A DNA stretch of 64,000 bases from an uncultured Bacilli bacterium (GTDB lineage Bacteria > Bacillota_I > Bacilli_A > RF39 > UBA660): assembly GCA_934085595.1 (NCBI GenBank), contig CAKOHK010000006.1, forward strand, positions 26,906 through 90,905, written 5' to 3'. Position 1 is the stretch's first letter. The number at the start of each line of letters is the position of its first letter. A model generated the notes under the pieces. That model saw only the letters and a program-made list of their open reading frames with translations. It had not been told where the DNA came from and did no database searches. Positions 1 to 8,819 of this stretch are shown one piece after another. The position numbers and the translations under genes were made by a program.

Positions 1-242
1 TTGGATTTTCAGTACTATATGGATTCATAACTTACATATTAACACAATTAATAGTATTACTTTGTATATATATAATAGGTTTATTTAATCAAGATGTTAT
101 GAATGTTTTTACTTCAAATAACTTAAATTATTCAATAATAACACCATTAATATACACTTTTACATTAATATATATAGTTATAATATATATAGTAAATATA
201 GTAAGTAATAAAGTTTTTAACAAAGGCGTTAACGTAGAATAA
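1..242 (+). CDS. ABC transporter permease, C-terminal end (partial)
   Basis: Only the last ~79 codons lie in the window, in the frame starting at base 3 and ending with TAA at 240-242. The peptide has long hydrophobic runs rich in Ile, Leu and Tyr, consistent with terminal membrane helices, and a short polar tail ending in VNVE. The next reading frame encodes the C-terminal half of a LolD/MacB-type ATPase. On that context this is probably the membrane subunit of the same exporter-type ABC system. The subfamily (FtsX-like or other) cannot be decided from this fragment. Confidence 0.5.
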   Translation, partial: GFSVLYGFITYILTQLIVLLCIYIIGLFNQDVMNVFTSNNLNYSIITPLIYTFTLIYIVIIYIVNIVSNKVFNKGVNVE

Positions 243-243
243 A

Positions 244-540
244 TACTTAAGGGAAACATATGCTCAAAGAAAAGTATTAAAATTATCAGGTGGAGAACAA
301 CAAAGAGTAGCCATTGCTAGAAACTTATCTTATAATCCTAAAATAATACTTGCTGATGAACCAACGGGAAACTTAGATAAAGATACAGAAAATGATATAT
401 TAAAAATATTTAAAGAACTTGCTAAAAAAGATAATAAATGTATTATTATCGTAACTCATTCAGAAAATGTTTGTAATCAAGTAGATGAAGTATTTGAACT
501 AAAAAAAACTAAAGAAACTAAAAGAGGCTCTAAACAATAA
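244..540 (+). pseudogene. ABC transporter ATP-binding protein, 5'-truncated remnant
   Basis: The frame carries the signature LSGGEQQRVAIARN, a Walker B/D-loop region (IILADEPTGNLD) and a switch histidine (IIVTHS). These are typical of the LolD/MacB/SalX class of ABC ATPases. The frame is closed upstream by a TAG at 235-237, inside the end of the permease gene, and no ATG, GTG or TTG precedes the signature. The N-terminal half, with Walker A and Q-loop, is therefore missing and the remnant cannot hydrolyse ATP alone. Homology starts directly after the permease stop, which suggests a deletion. A functional copy could exist elsewhere, or the junction could be an assembly error. Confidence 0.7.
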
Positions 541-556
541 AGCCTCTATTTTATTT
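523..556. terminator. Bidirectional terminator between ABC remnant and gmk
   Basis: The inverted repeat AGAGGCT (523-529) / AGCCTCT (541-547) is flanked by a T-rich run on the plus side and an A-rich run before it. It can terminate the plus-strand ABC remnant and the minus-strand gmk gene, whose stop codon lies in the second arm. Confidence 0.75.
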
Positions 557-1223
557 CTAATTCACTATTATTAAATTCTTTATCAATAAGTTCTTCATGC
601 ATAACTTCTTCATAAGAATTAAGATATACATCTTCAATTCTATCAACTCTACATTTTTCTGCCTTTATAATAGCTTTAACTTTACTAACAGCTTCATCTA
701 AATCATCATTAACAACAACATAATTATATTTTTTATAATAATTTATTTCATTATATGCAGTTTTAAATCTTTCTAATATTCTTTCTTTAGATTCCGTATT
801 TCTATTTTCAAGTCTTCTTTTAAGTTCTTCCATAGAAGGTGGCATTATAAATATAAATAATGCAGATTTAACTAACTTTTGTACTTTAATAGCGCCTTGA
901 ATATCAATTACTAATATTACATCAATTCCATTATTTAAATACTCTTCTATTTTATCTTTAGGAGTACCATAATATTTATTATTATGAACAGTAGCGTATT
1001 CTAAAAAATATCCTTTTTTAATTCTATCTTCAAACTCTTCTTTACTAACAAAATAATAATCAACTCCATCTTTTTCATTTCCTCTAATTTCTCTTGAAGT
1101 CATAGAAATAGAAATCCAAATATTATCCATTTCATTTTTAACTCTATTACATATACTATCTTTTCCAGTACCACTAGGACCAGAAACTATAATAAGCATT
1201 CCTTTATTATTTTTTTTAATCAT
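546..1223 (-). CDS. gmk: Guanylate kinase
   Basis: Cytosolic enzyme converting GMP + ATP to GDP + ADP in purine nucleotide synthesis. The 225-aa product has the P-loop GPSGTGKDS near the N-terminus, the GMP-binding segment with TSREIRGNEKDGVDYYFV, and the family pattern FLEYATVHNNKYYGTP. The C-terminal extension after about residue 190 is somewhat longer than in the ~205-aa typical enzyme. A longer reading frame from 1250 exists. The ATG at 1223 is preferred because AAAGGAG sits five bases before it. It stands alone, with its own terminator. Confidence 0.96.
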   Translation of the reverse strand: MIKKNNKGMLIIVSGPSGTGKDSICNRVKNEMDNIWISISMTSREIRGNEKDGVDYYFVSKEEFEDRIKKGYFLEYATVHNNKYYGTPKDKIEEYLNNGIDVILVIDIQGAIKVQKLVKSALFIFIMPPSMEELKRRLENRNTESKERILERFKTAYNEINYYKKYNYVVVNDDLDEAVSKVKAIIKAEKCRVDRIEDVYLNSYEEVMHEELIDKEFNNSELEIK

Positions 1224-1319
1224 GATTTCTCCTTTTATATATATTAACATATACTTTACAAAATAAAAATACTCTTATAAAAAAATATAGTATAATAAAA
1301 TAAACTAAATGGAGGAAAA

Positions 1320-1619
1320 ATGAAAAGATTTAAAGTAGATGATAGTTATGAAAATAATGTACCACATAACATTTTATTAAAAGGTGAAGAGTATTATAAT
1401 GAGGAAAGAATACTTGATATATGGTATAAGAAAAAAGAGATAACATCTTATATTAGTGGAAATGAAATATATAGAGTTAAACTAAGTATTAAAAATAACA
1501 AAATAGATTATTGTACTTGTACTTGTCCATATTTTATAGGTAATAATGGTATATGTAAACATATAATAGCGGTTATATATTATATTAAAGAAAACAAAAT
1601 ACCAAAATTAAAAGAATAA
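1320..1619 (+). CDS. Small SWIM zinc-finger protein
   Basis: A 99-aa protein whose C-terminal half holds the SWIM pattern CxCx(n)CxH: CTCTCPYFIGNNGICKHI. SWIM domains bind zinc and usually act in DNA or protein contacts. In bacteria they accompany SNF2 helicases or occur as short stand-alone proteins like this one. No helicase is adjacent here. The N-terminal ~50 residues hold a Lys/Glu-rich segment resembling the region preceding SWIM in family members. The start has a strong GGAGG ribosome-binding site just upstream. The partner and role are unknown. Confidence 0.8.
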   Translation: MKRFKVDDSYENNVPHNILLKGEEYYNEERILDIWYKKKEITSYISGNEIYRVKLSIKNNKIDYCTCTCPYFIGNNGICKHIIAVIYYIKENKIPKLKE

Positions 1620-1629
1620 AAAAGAAGAA

Positions 1630-2412
1630 TTAACTTCTTTTATCAAACATACAAACCATCTTATACATACTTACAGATATAATAATTAATATAACAATTC
1701 CACTCATAACCAAATCTAAATTAAATATTTGACTTCCATATAATATCAAATGACCAATACCAGCTTTAGATGTTAAAAACTCTCCCATAATAACGCCAAT
1801 TAAACACATAGATATATTTATTTTAAGAGTACTAATTATAGTATTTTTATTACTTGGTAATATTACATTCATAAGTATACTAAATCTAGAAGCACCATAA
1901 CATTTTAATAATTTAATTTTATTTTCATCTGTATTTATAAATCCATTAAGTAAAGACTCAGTACTAACTATAATAGATATTAATATCGCCATAGTTATAA
2001 TAGCTTTAATATTAGCACCAGCCCATATTATTATAATAGGACCAAGAGCAACTTTAGGAAGAGAGTTTAATATAGTAAGATATGGATCAAATACTTTATA
2101 TAGAAACTTACTATAACAAAGTATAATAGCAATTATAATAGATAAAACACCTGCAAGTATAAAAGAAATCATAGTTTCTTTTACAGTAATCCATATATGA
2201 TATACCAAATTATTATCATTAAATAAAGATATTATAGTTTTAAATATTTTATAAGGACTACTAGTTATAAATGAGTTTATAATATTTTTATCAGCAAGCA
2301 CTTGCCATAAGATAATAAATAATATAAGAATAAATATTTGAGTAAATAATACTAATATTTTATTATATTTAATTTTTTTTAAATATTTTAATTGTTCACT
2401 ACTCATATCCAT
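1630..2412 (-). CDS. ABC transporter permease, SsuC/ThiX-type
   Basis: Integral membrane subunit of a binding-protein-dependent uptake system; about 260 aa with six predicted hydrophobic segments. A BPD_transp_1-type region carries the EAA-like loop around LLKCYGASRFSILMNVILP, which contacts the ATPase. The frame extends to 2436, but ATG at 2412 has GGAAAG six bases upstream and is preferred. It overlaps the end of the ATPase gene, indicating translational coupling. The family transports sulfonates, taurine, nitrate, HMP or riboflavin precursors. The sequence does not tell which. Confidence 0.85.
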   Translation of the reverse strand: MDMSSEQLKYLKKIKYNKILVLFTQIFILILFIILWQVLADKNIINSFITSSPYKIFKTIISLFNDNNLVYHIWITVKETMISFILAGVLSIIIAIILCYSKFLYKVFDPYLTILNSLPKVALGPIIIIWAGANIKAIITMAILISIIVSTESLLNGFINTDENKIKLLKCYGASRFSILMNVILPSNKNTIISTLKINISMCLIGVIMGEFLTSKAGIGHLILYGSQIFNLDLVMSGIVILIIISVSMYKMVCMFDKRS

Positions 2413-3154
2413 CAATTTCTTTCCATAATAAATCAAAATAATAACTAAACTCTGGTGCTTTTCTATTCATAGTTGGACTACTTCTATTACTTAGATTTAT
2501 TTCATATATATTTTTAATAATTGCAGGCCTATTTGATAAAACTATAATTTTATTAGAAAGTGAAATTGCTTCCGAAAGATCATGCGTTACCATAAGTACA
2601 GTTTTATTTTCTTCTTTAATAATTCTATAAACATCATCACTAACTTTTAACCTTGTTTGATAATCAAGAGCTGAAAAGGGTTCATCAAGAAGCAATATAT
2701 CAGGTTTAGTAGCAAGAGTTCTAATTAAAGCAACTCTTTGTCTCATCCCACCAGATAAATTAGAAGGATATTTATCTTTAAACTCATATAAATTATATTT
2801 CTTAAGTAAATGAATTACATATTCTTTACTATCTTTATTTAATTTTTTACTTATTTTAAGACCAAGCAAAGCATTATCAAGTATAGTAAGCCAAGGAAAT
2901 AAAGTATCATTTTGAAACATATAAGATACATTAATATTATCTTTAATTATAACATTACCATCATAATCATTATCAAGATTAGAAATTATATTAAGTATAG
3001 AACTTTTACCACATCCAGAAGGACCAACTATACATATAAAATCCCCTTTATTAATATCAAAAGATATATTATTTATAGCTTTAGTTTCTCCACTTAAAGT
3101 ATGATATGTTTTAGAAAGATTATATACACTCAAAATACTATTTGTTAAACTCAT
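2399..3154 (-). CDS. ABC transporter ATP-binding protein, SsuB/TauB/ThiZ-type
   Basis: A 251-aa ATPase energising the permease encoded next to it. Visible motifs in order are Walker A GPSGCGKSS, a Q-loop (MFQNDTLFPW), the signature LSGGMRQRVALIRTL, Walker B ILLLDEPFSALD and the switch His in MVTHDLSEA. The glutamine-loop wording FPW and the overall length match the nitrate/sulfonate/taurine group. The gene overlaps the binding-protein gene upstream by 17 bases and the permease gene downstream by 14 bases. No clear Shine-Dalgarno precedes its ATG, so translation probably depends on coupling. Confidence 0.9.
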   Translation of the reverse strand: MSLTNSILSVYNLSKTYHTLSGETKAINNISFDINKGDFICIVGPSGCGKSSILNIISNLDNDYDGNVIIKDNINVSYMFQNDTLFPWLTILDNALLGLKISKKLNKDSKEYVIHLLKKYNLYEFKDKYPSNLSGGMRQRVALIRTLATKPDILLLDEPFSALDYQTRLKVSDDVYRIIKEENKTVLMVTHDLSEAISLSNKIIVLSNRPAIIKNIYEINLSNRSSPTMNRKAPEFSYYFDLLWKEIDGYE

Positions 3155-4127
3155 TAGTTATTAGTAGAGTATTATCTATTTTATTATTAATACTTTTTCC
3201 ATATAATAATACATCTTGTAATCTATCAAAATCTTCTATTTTTATATAAGTACTATCATACCAAGAATCAGCATCTTTATATCTTTTAACAAGTAAAGTA
3301 AGATCATCTTTATTCATATCACTAAATTGATTAATAATCGCATCAGCTATATCTTTTTCATTATTATTTAAAACAAATCTTATACCTTTATTAAGTGCTT
3401 TATTAAATCTCTTAATTAAATCTTTATTATTATTAATATAATCTTCTTTAGCATAGAAAGTTGTATAAGGAACTTCTCCAGATAAATTACCAAGTGAAGC
3501 TAAAACACAACCACTCTTAGACTGTTCAACTTTCAAAGCATTAGGTTCAAATAAATTAACAAAGTCTCCTTGACCACTCATATAAGCACCAGCAAGACTA
3601 GCAAAATCAACAGAAGAATCGATATTAACTTTATTATAATCTACATTAGATTCTTTTAAAGCATACATAAACATCATAAGAGGCATACCAGCAGTTCTAC
3701 CAGCAAGAACTTTTTTACCTTTAAGCATATTCATATTAAACTTATCTTTAAGTGCGCAGTCACCTACTATAAATTGACCATCTCTTTTAGTAAGTGAAGC
3801 AAATGTAATAAGTTTCATTTTAGAATTATTGTAAACATAGATAGTTGCTTCAGGTCCACTAAACCCTATATTAGCATCTCCAGAAATAACAGAAGTAGCA
3901 ACCTTATCAGCACCAAGAGTAAGTACTAAATCAATATCAATTCCTTCGTCTTTAAAATAACCTTTTTCAATACTAACATAAAGTGGACTATAAAATATTG
4001 AATGTGTAACCTCAGATAAAACAACAGTATCTAGTTTACTATCATTATGTTTTTCTTTATATGTATAAAACATAGTAATACAAATCAATATAATAGTAGC
4101 ACTACATACAAGTATAAATTTCTTCAT
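3138..4127 (-). CDS. ABC transporter substrate-binding protein, NMT1/THI5-like
   Basis: First gene of the three-gene uptake operon; 329 aa. An N-terminal hydrophobic segment (about residues 4-20) is followed by the NMT1/SsuA/ThiY pattern FYSPLYVSIEKGYFKDEGID, a DANIGFSGPEA ligand-loop region and a LAGAYMSGQGDFVNLFEP region. The Cys in the hydrophobic segment is not preceded by a normal lipobox, so it is probably held by an uncleaved anchor rather than lipid. Candidate ligands by family are HMP (thiamine precursor), riboflavin, sulfonates or nitrate. No TPP or FMN riboswitch was found upstream, so the ligand stays open. The ATG has GAGAGAGTG upstream. Confidence 0.85.
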   Translation of the reverse strand: MKKFILVCSATIILICITMFYTYKEKHNDSKLDTVVLSEVTHSIFYSPLYVSIEKGYFKDEGIDIDLVLTLGADKVATSVISGDANIGFSGPEATIYVYNNSKMKLITFASLTKRDGQFIVGDCALKDKFNMNMLKGKKVLAGRTAGMPLMMFMYALKESNVDYNKVNIDSSVDFASLAGAYMSGQGDFVNLFEPNALKVEQSKSGCVLASLGNLSGEVPYTTFYAKEDYINNNKDLIKRFNKALNKGIRFVLNNNEKDIADAIINQFSDMNKDDLTLLVKRYKDADSWYDSTYIKIEDFDRLQDVLLYGKSINNKIDNTLLITNEFNK

Positions 4128-4149
4128 AAATCACTCTCTCTTTCAAAGT

Positions 4150-4155
4150 ATTATA
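4150..4155 (-). promoter_or_regulatory. Probable -10 element of the ABC uptake operon
   Basis: On the minus strand TATAAT lies 23 bases before the start of the binding-protein gene. No convincing -35 hexamer stands 16-18 bases upstream, so the promoter may need an activator or be weak. Confidence 0.4.
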
Positions 4156-4218
4156 TTCAAAATACATATAAAAGTGTTTTACATGTCATTTCTTTTACAT
4201 TTTATTTGACAACTAGTA

Positions 4219-4247
4219 TTGACTTTGATATAAATAAATTATATAAT
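4219..4247 (+). promoter_or_regulatory. SigA-type promoter of the pilin-like gene
   Basis: TTGACT (4219-4224) and TATAAT (4242-4247) are separated by exactly 17 bases and lie just upstream of the ribosome-binding site AAAAGGAG of the gene starting at 4273. Confidence 0.75.
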
Positions 4248-4272
4248 TTATGCAGAAAAGGAGACAAAGAAT

Positions 4273-4635
4273 ATGTTAAACTTAATAAACTTTTTAGATA
4301 CTATCGATAATACACAAGAGTTATGTGATAGTTTAAGACCAGTACTTAGATTAGTAGGATATGTATTATTATTAATAAAAATTGCTGTACCTATTATTTT
4401 AATAGTTGTTGGTGTAGTTGATTTAATGAATGCAGTATCTCAAAAGAAAGATGATGATATTAAAAAAGCTCAACAATTATTAGTTAAAAGAATTGTGGCA
4501 GCAGTTATGGTATTCTTAGTAGCAACTTTAGTATCAGTAGTAATGAGATTAGTAGGAAATACTTCATATACTAAGTGTATGGATTGTATAGATCATCCAA
4601 CAAGTTGTACAGTAGATGAAGATACAGGAGATTAA
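4273..4635 (+). CDS. Two-helix pilin-like membrane protein (TrbC/VirB2 or Mbov_0395-like)
   Basis: A 120-aa protein with two hydrophobic helices, about residues 26-52 and 72-92, separated by the charged loop SQKKDDDIKKAQQLLVKR. A short Cys-containing tail follows (CMDCIDHPTSC). This layout matches the small pilin-like conjugal-transfer proteins of Mollicutes and their relatives, including the amphipathic loop with AQQLLVKRIVAAV. The family assignment rests on layout and wording, not on a search. It has its own promoter and terminator, so it is monocistronic. No conjugation genes lie beside it. It may act in an envelope or secretion assembly encoded elsewhere, or be a plain membrane protein. 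Confidence 0.6.
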   Translation: MLNLINFLDTIDNTQELCDSLRPVLRLVGYVLLLIKIAVPIILIVVGVVDLMNAVSQKKDDDIKKAQQLLVKRIVAAVMVFLVATLVSVVMRLVGNTSYTKCMDCIDHPTSCTVDEDTGD

Positions 4636-4646
4636 TAAAATTAACT

Positions 4647-4670
4647 AGAAGTAGTAACTACTTCTTTTTA
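4647..4670 (+). terminator. Rho-independent terminator after the pilin-like gene
   Basis: AGAAGTAG (4647-4654), a TAA loop, and CTACTTCT (4658-4665) form an 8-bp stem followed by TTTTA. Confidence 0.85.
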
Positions 4671-4671
4671 T

Positions 4672-4700
4672 TTGAAAAAAAATATATATAGTGTTATAAT
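4672..4700 (+). promoter_or_regulatory. SigA-type promoter of the LtaS-like gene
   Basis: TTGAAA (4672-4677), a 17-base spacer and TATAAT (4695-4700), 15 bases before the start codon at 4716. Confidence 0.75.
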
Positions 4701-4715
4701 CTTACTGAGGGAATT

Positions 4716-6770
4716 ATGAAAAAAGAAATAAAAAATAAAGTAAATAAAATAATAAAAAGTATAGCTAAGTTTCTTAAAAAATATGCTTCAACTAACATAT
4801 TATTTTTGTCTTATGTAATATTATCAGTATTAGTTGGACTTAGCTTAAGATGGGCAACAATAGGTAATAAATATATATTCAAGCCAATTTTCTGTGATAT
4901 AGCAGTAGCATTATTAATCGGAGCATTTGGATATTTATTCAAACCAAAATACCAATTTAGATATTTTTTCTCATGGTTATTTTTTGCAGTAGCACTAGCA
5001 ATAGCAAATACTATTTACTATCAATTTTTTAAATCATTCATATCAGTTAATTTAATATCAACCGCATCAATGATAGGTGAAGTAAATGATTCACTATTTG
5101 AAAAAATGCATTTTTACCAATTTTTATATTTAATATATCTATTTATATTCATATTCATACATAAAAAACTATCGAAAAAGAATTATTATTTTGAAGTTGA
5201 AAAAATAGAAAAAGGAAAGAGAATGTTTACATACACACTAGCGTCTTCTGGAATTATAGTATTACTTTTATCTATAACTTTAACTGGTACTGATTTAAGT
5301 AGATTAATAAAACAATGGAATAGAGATTATGTTGTACAAAAGTTTGGACTTTATGTTTACACTATAAATGATATGGTTCAAAGTATGCAGCCTAAGATAG
5401 ATACATTATTTGGATATGATGAATCAGCTAAAACATTTAGAGAATATTATTCATGCAGATGGGAAAATGAAAATAAAAAGAAAAATGAATATACAGACAT
5501 ATTTAAAGGTAAAAATTTAGTATTTATTCATATGGAAAGTATGCAAAACTTCTTACTTGATTTAGAGTTTAATGGAGAAAAAGTAACTCCAAATATAAAT
5601 AGATTAGCAAGTGAAGGAATATATTTTTCAAGATTCTACCCACAAATAAGTACAGGAACATCTTCTGATACAGAGTTTACACTATTAACTGGTTTAATGC
5701 CATCAGCAAGTGGTACAGTATTTGTAAACTATTATGATAGAGATTATAAGTCAATGCCTAAATATTTTGATGATTTAGGATATTATACATTCAGTATGCA
5801 TGCAAATAACGCAGAATATTGGAATAGAAAAACAATGCATAATAGCCTTGGATATAAAGAGTTTTATGCAAAAGATAGATATGAAGTACCGACAGATACA
5901 AAAGATCCAAATTATGTAGGCTTGGGTCTATCAGATAAATCATTCTTTAAACAAATATTACCAATATTAAATGATATAAATGATACAAAATCTCCATACT
6001 TTGGAACAATTATTACGCTTTCGAATCACTCACCATTTAATTCGCTTGATAAATATGATCCAATAGATGTAACAATGAAATACACAGAATTAAATGAAAA
6101 TGGTGAAGAGGAAGAAAAAACAGCAAAATATATAGATGGCACTCCAATGGGTAACTATGTAAAATCAGCACACTATGCAGATGCCGCACTAGGACAATTC
6201 TTTGAAGATGTCGAAAATGGTTCCTTTGCAGATGACACAGTATTCATTCTATATGGAGATCACGAAGCAAGACTTGCTAAAAGTCAATTCGATTTATTAT
6301 ATAATTACGACCCTAAAACAAATGAGAGAATACCAGAAGATGATGAAAACTATTACAGTTTAGATAATTATAAATATGACCTATTAAAAAATACACCATT
6401 AATTATATGGACAAAAGACAAAAAGTTCCAAAAAGAAATAACAGATGTAATGGGAATGTATGATATTTTGCCAACAGTTGCTAATATGTTTGGCTTTGAA
6501 GAAAAATACGCTTTAGGACATGATATATTTAGCGATAATGAAAAAATAGTGGTATTTCCAAATGGGAATGTATTAACAAATAAAGTATATTATAGTAACT
6601 TAAATAATAATTATGTAGTACTAACTGATGAAACTATAGATGAAGATTATATAACAAGAATATCTTCAAATGCCGAAAAAATATTAGATGTATCAAATGG
6701 GATAATTAGACACGATTTAATAAAAAAAGAAGCAGATAAGATAGGAGAATGTAATAGTGAAGAAAAATAA
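4716..6770 (+). CDS. LtaS-family sulfatase (lipoteichoic acid synthase-like)
   Basis: A 684-aa membrane enzyme with about five N-terminal transmembrane helices (to ~residue 190) and an extracellular sulfatase/alkaline-phosphatase fold. LtaS polymerises glycerol phosphate from phosphatidylglycerol onto a glycolipid anchor outside the membrane. Metal and active-site residues are visible: Glu274 (IHMES), the nucleophile region GTSSDTE at 314-320, His438 (LSNHSPF) and Asp515-His516 (YGDHE). Aligning with GKTSDSE of Staphylococcus LtaS puts Ser316 at the catalytic Thr position. The C-terminal ~40 residues continue past the catalytic domain. A related function such as LTA primase or another phosphoglycerol transferase cannot be excluded. 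The next gene overlaps by 14 bases. Confidence 0.85.
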   Translation: MKKEIKNKVNKIIKSIAKFLKKYASTNILFLSYVILSVLVGLSLRWATIGNKYIFKPIFCDIAVALLIGAFGYLFKPKYQFRYFFSWLFFAVALAIANTIYYQFFKSFISVNLISTASMIGEVNDSLFEKMHFYQFLYLIYLFIFIFIHKKLSKKNYYFEVEKIEKGKRMFTYTLASSGIIVLLLSITLTGTDLSRLIKQWNRDYVVQKFGLYVYTINDMVQSMQPKIDTLFGYDESAKTFREYYSCRWENENKKKNEYTDIFKGKNLVFIHMESMQNFLLDLEFNGEKVTPNINRLASEGIYFSRFYPQISTGTSSDTEFTLLTGLMPSASGTVFVNYYDRDYKSMPKYFDDLGYYTFSMHANNAEYWNRKTMHNSLGYKEFYAKDRYEVPTDTKDPNYVGLGLSDKSFFKQILPILNDINDTKSPYFGTIITLSNHSPFNSLDKYDPIDVTMKYTELNENGEEEEKTAKYIDGTPMGNYVKSAHYADAALGQFFEDVENGSFADDTVFILYGDHEARLAKSQFDLLYNYDPKTNERIPEDDENYYSLDNYKYDLLKNTPLIIWTKDKKFQKEITDVMGMYDILPTVANMFGFEEKYALGHDIFSDNEKIVVFPNGNVLTNKVYYSNLNNNYVVLTDETIDEDYITRISSNAEKILDVSNGIIRHDLIKKEADKIGECNSEEK

Positions 6771-7362
6771 AAAAGTACTAGCACTACTAATACTAATAGG
6801 GGTTATATTATTTGGATATTTAATATTTAGAGTACGCAATGATTTCTTTAAAAAACAAGATAAAACAGTAGTAGATTCAATAGGATTATATGGATACACA
6901 CTAGAAAAGACAGATACAAAACTTTATGAAAACTATTTTAAAGAATTAAGTAAAATATTAAATGAAAAAACTATTGATTATGAAAAATATGCAGAATACT
7001 TATCAAAATTATTCATAGTAGATACCTTTACATTAAATAATAAACTAGCATCAACAGATATAGGTGGAACTGAATTTATACATCCAGACTTAAAAGAAAA
7101 CTTCAAAGAAAATATGGGCAACAATATGTATAGGAATATAGAAGTAAACTTAGACGGAAAAAGACAGCAAGAATTACCTATAGTTAAAGATGTTACAATA
7201 GACACTATTAAAGAAGACAAAGTAAAATATAATGATAAAGAATATGATGGATATATTATAAAAGCAAATATAGAATATGAAAAAGACTTAGGATATCAAA
7301 CAGAGATAGAACTAACAATTATAAAAGATGACAAAATATTATACATAATCAAAGGAAAGTAA
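6757..7362 (+). CDS. Membrane-anchored protein of unknown function, coupled to the LtaS-like gene
   Basis: A 201-aa protein starting with GTG at 6757, supported by GGAG nine bases upstream. An N-terminal anchor (about residues 7-24) is followed by a charged outside domain with alternating Lys/Glu segments and no cysteine. The C-terminal part (YDGYIIKANIEYEKDLGYQ and onward) looks like a small beta-rich fold. No family is recognised. Overlap with the LtaS-like gene and the shared terminator indicate one operon, so a role alongside teichoic acid synthesis or envelope assembly is an inference from position only. Confidence 0.75.
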   Translation: MKKNKKVLALLILIGVILFGYLIFRVRNDFFKKQDKTVVDSIGLYGYTLEKTDTKLYENYFKELSKILNEKTIDYEKYAEYLSKLFIVDTFTLNNKLASTDIGGTEFIHPDLKENFKENMGNNMYRNIEVNLDGKRQQELPIVKDVTIDTIKEDKVKYNDKEYDGYIIKANIEYEKDLGYQTEIELTIIKDDKILYIIKGK

Positions 7363-7396
7363 CTAGTTATAAAAAGTTAATATAACTAGTTTTTTT
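7361..7396 (+). terminator. Terminator of the LtaS-like operon
   Basis: A perfect 10-bp stem AACTAGTTAT (7361-7370) / ATAACTAGTT (7382-7391) followed by TTTTT. The stem begins inside the stop codon. Confidence 0.9.
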
Positions 7397-7412
7397 AACG
7401 AAAAAATTATGT

Positions 7413-7418
7413 TATAAT
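7413..7418 (+). promoter_or_regulatory. -10 element of the seven-gene unknown locus
   Basis: TATAAT lies 19 bases before the ATG at 7437, with AGGAGAAAT as ribosome-binding site. The -35 would fall in the T-run of the preceding terminator (TTTTTT), which is a poor match. Confidence 0.5.
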
Positions 7419-7436
7419 CATAATAGGAGAAATATT

Positions 7437-8819
7437 ATGTATAGAGTAGAAGATATAAGCGATATAACAAAAAAGTTTGGAGATTATATCGCATCATATA
7501 TTAGTGAACTAGAAAGTAAATTAGAAAAAGTATCAAATACTAAGTTTTATGAGGATTTAAAAAATATATTAAAAACATCAACTGACTTAGAAGATTTTTT
7601 ACATATAGAAAAAGATATATTAAAAATAAACCCTTCTTTAAAAGGAATATTTGATATATTAAACTTTTACTATGAAAACAACGCATCAAACGCACCACAA
7701 GCTAGAAAAGCAATAGAGAATCTTAAAAATAGTGGTTTACTATCAAAAATAGATGTACTTTCACAAAATACAGAAGAAAAGAGTAAATTAGAAGAAGAAA
7801 TAAAAAAATGTAAAATGATTCTATCAAATAATATAACTGATTGGGATTATTATTTTGATTTAATTAAAAAAAGTGATTTAACAGATGAAGAACAAATAGA
7901 GCTTTTATCTAAAATTGCTTATGAAAGCACTCTTGAAAAAGAAAAAGTAACTACAAAAGAAGATAAAAAAGAAGAAAAACCCGCAAAAGAATATGTAAGT
8001 ACTGAAAAAATGGGAGTAGAACTTGAAAGATTAAGAGAATTAAATAGAAAAATAAATAATTATATAGCAAAATACAGTAGTTTAGTTAACAATAAAACTC
8101 CTAATCAAATAACAATGTATAAAGATGTTATTAACGCCCTAGGAACTAATTTATATGATGAAGTAGGAAACTACAAAGTAAAAGAAGAAGCAATAATTCT
8201 TTTAACATTTAGAGCTCAAGCCTTACAAGCTGATATAAGTTCTGTAGTATCTTCTCTTAAAAGTACATACGAAAAAGAAGATTTTGACATGTTAGAATTA
8301 TATTTAGACGAACTATCTAAAATAGAAGATTTATTAAGTGGTTTAGACTCAGAAATAACAGAAGAAGAAAAAGAAGCAAATAGTAATGGTACAAAGAATG
8401 TAATATACTTAACAGATGAAAACAACAACCCATACTTTAGTTACTCAAACTTACAATTTGAACAAAAATTATCATATAAAACTCTTCTTGAAAAAATAAG
8501 TAAAGGTTTATTTGACTACAAAAAACATAAAAATGGAGCAACAGTACTAGGTACAAAATCAAATAGAGTATATGTAAATATCTCAGGAAGATATGGTTGT
8601 TCTTATGTAATATTAAATGATGAATACCTTCTAGTATTATCTCTAGCACCATATCAAAATGTTTATTCTGAAAGTTTAAAAATTGAATCACAAGAAGAAA
8701 AGAAAATTAAAGAATTAAAACAAAATCCAGAACTAGCTTATGACATTTTAATATCACAAAGTGATTTAAGAAATAAAATCGAAGAAGAAATAAGCGAAGA
8801 CAAAGGAGTAGTGCTATGA
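7437..8819 (+). CDS. Unknown coiled-coil protein, first gene of the 7.4-15.6 kb locus
   Basis: 460 aa, no signal peptide or membrane segment. Residues 1-150 are helical and charged. A Lys/Glu linker near 165-185 is followed by another helical region. The C-terminal ~120 residues contain a compact region with NGATVLGTKSNRVYVNISGR and YGCSYVILNDEYLLVLSLAP, which reads as beta hairpins. No family is recognised with confidence. It is the first gene of a tightly packed group, and its stop overlaps the ATG of the next gene (ATGA). It is probably a cytosolic structural or scaffold partner in a complex made by this operon. Confidence 0.75.
   Translation: MYRVEDISDITKKFGDYIASYISELESKLEKVSNTKFYEDLKNILKTSTDLEDFLHIEKDILKINPSLKGIFDILNFYYENNASNAPQARKAIENLKNSGLLSKIDVLSQNTEEKSKLEEEIKKCKMILSNNITDWDYYFDLIKKSDLTDEEQIELLSKIAYESTLEKEKVTTKEDKKEEKPAKEYVSTEKMGVELERLRELNRKINNYIAKYSSLVNNKTPNQITMYKDVINALGTNLYDEVGNYKVKEEAIILLTFRAQALQADISSVVSSLKSTYEKEDFDMLELYLDELSKIEDLLSGLDSEITEEEKEANSNGTKNVIYLTDENNNPYFSYSNLQFEQKLSYKTLLEKISKGLFDYKKHKNGATVLGTKSNRVYVNISGRYGCSYVILNDEYLLVLSLAPYQNVYSESLKIESQEEKKIKELKQNPELAYDILISQSDLRNKIEEEISEDKGVVL

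Noticed and set aside
4128..4272. TPP or other riboswitch before the ABC uptake operon
   Set aside because: No CTGAGA core or conserved stem was found; only a -10-like element.
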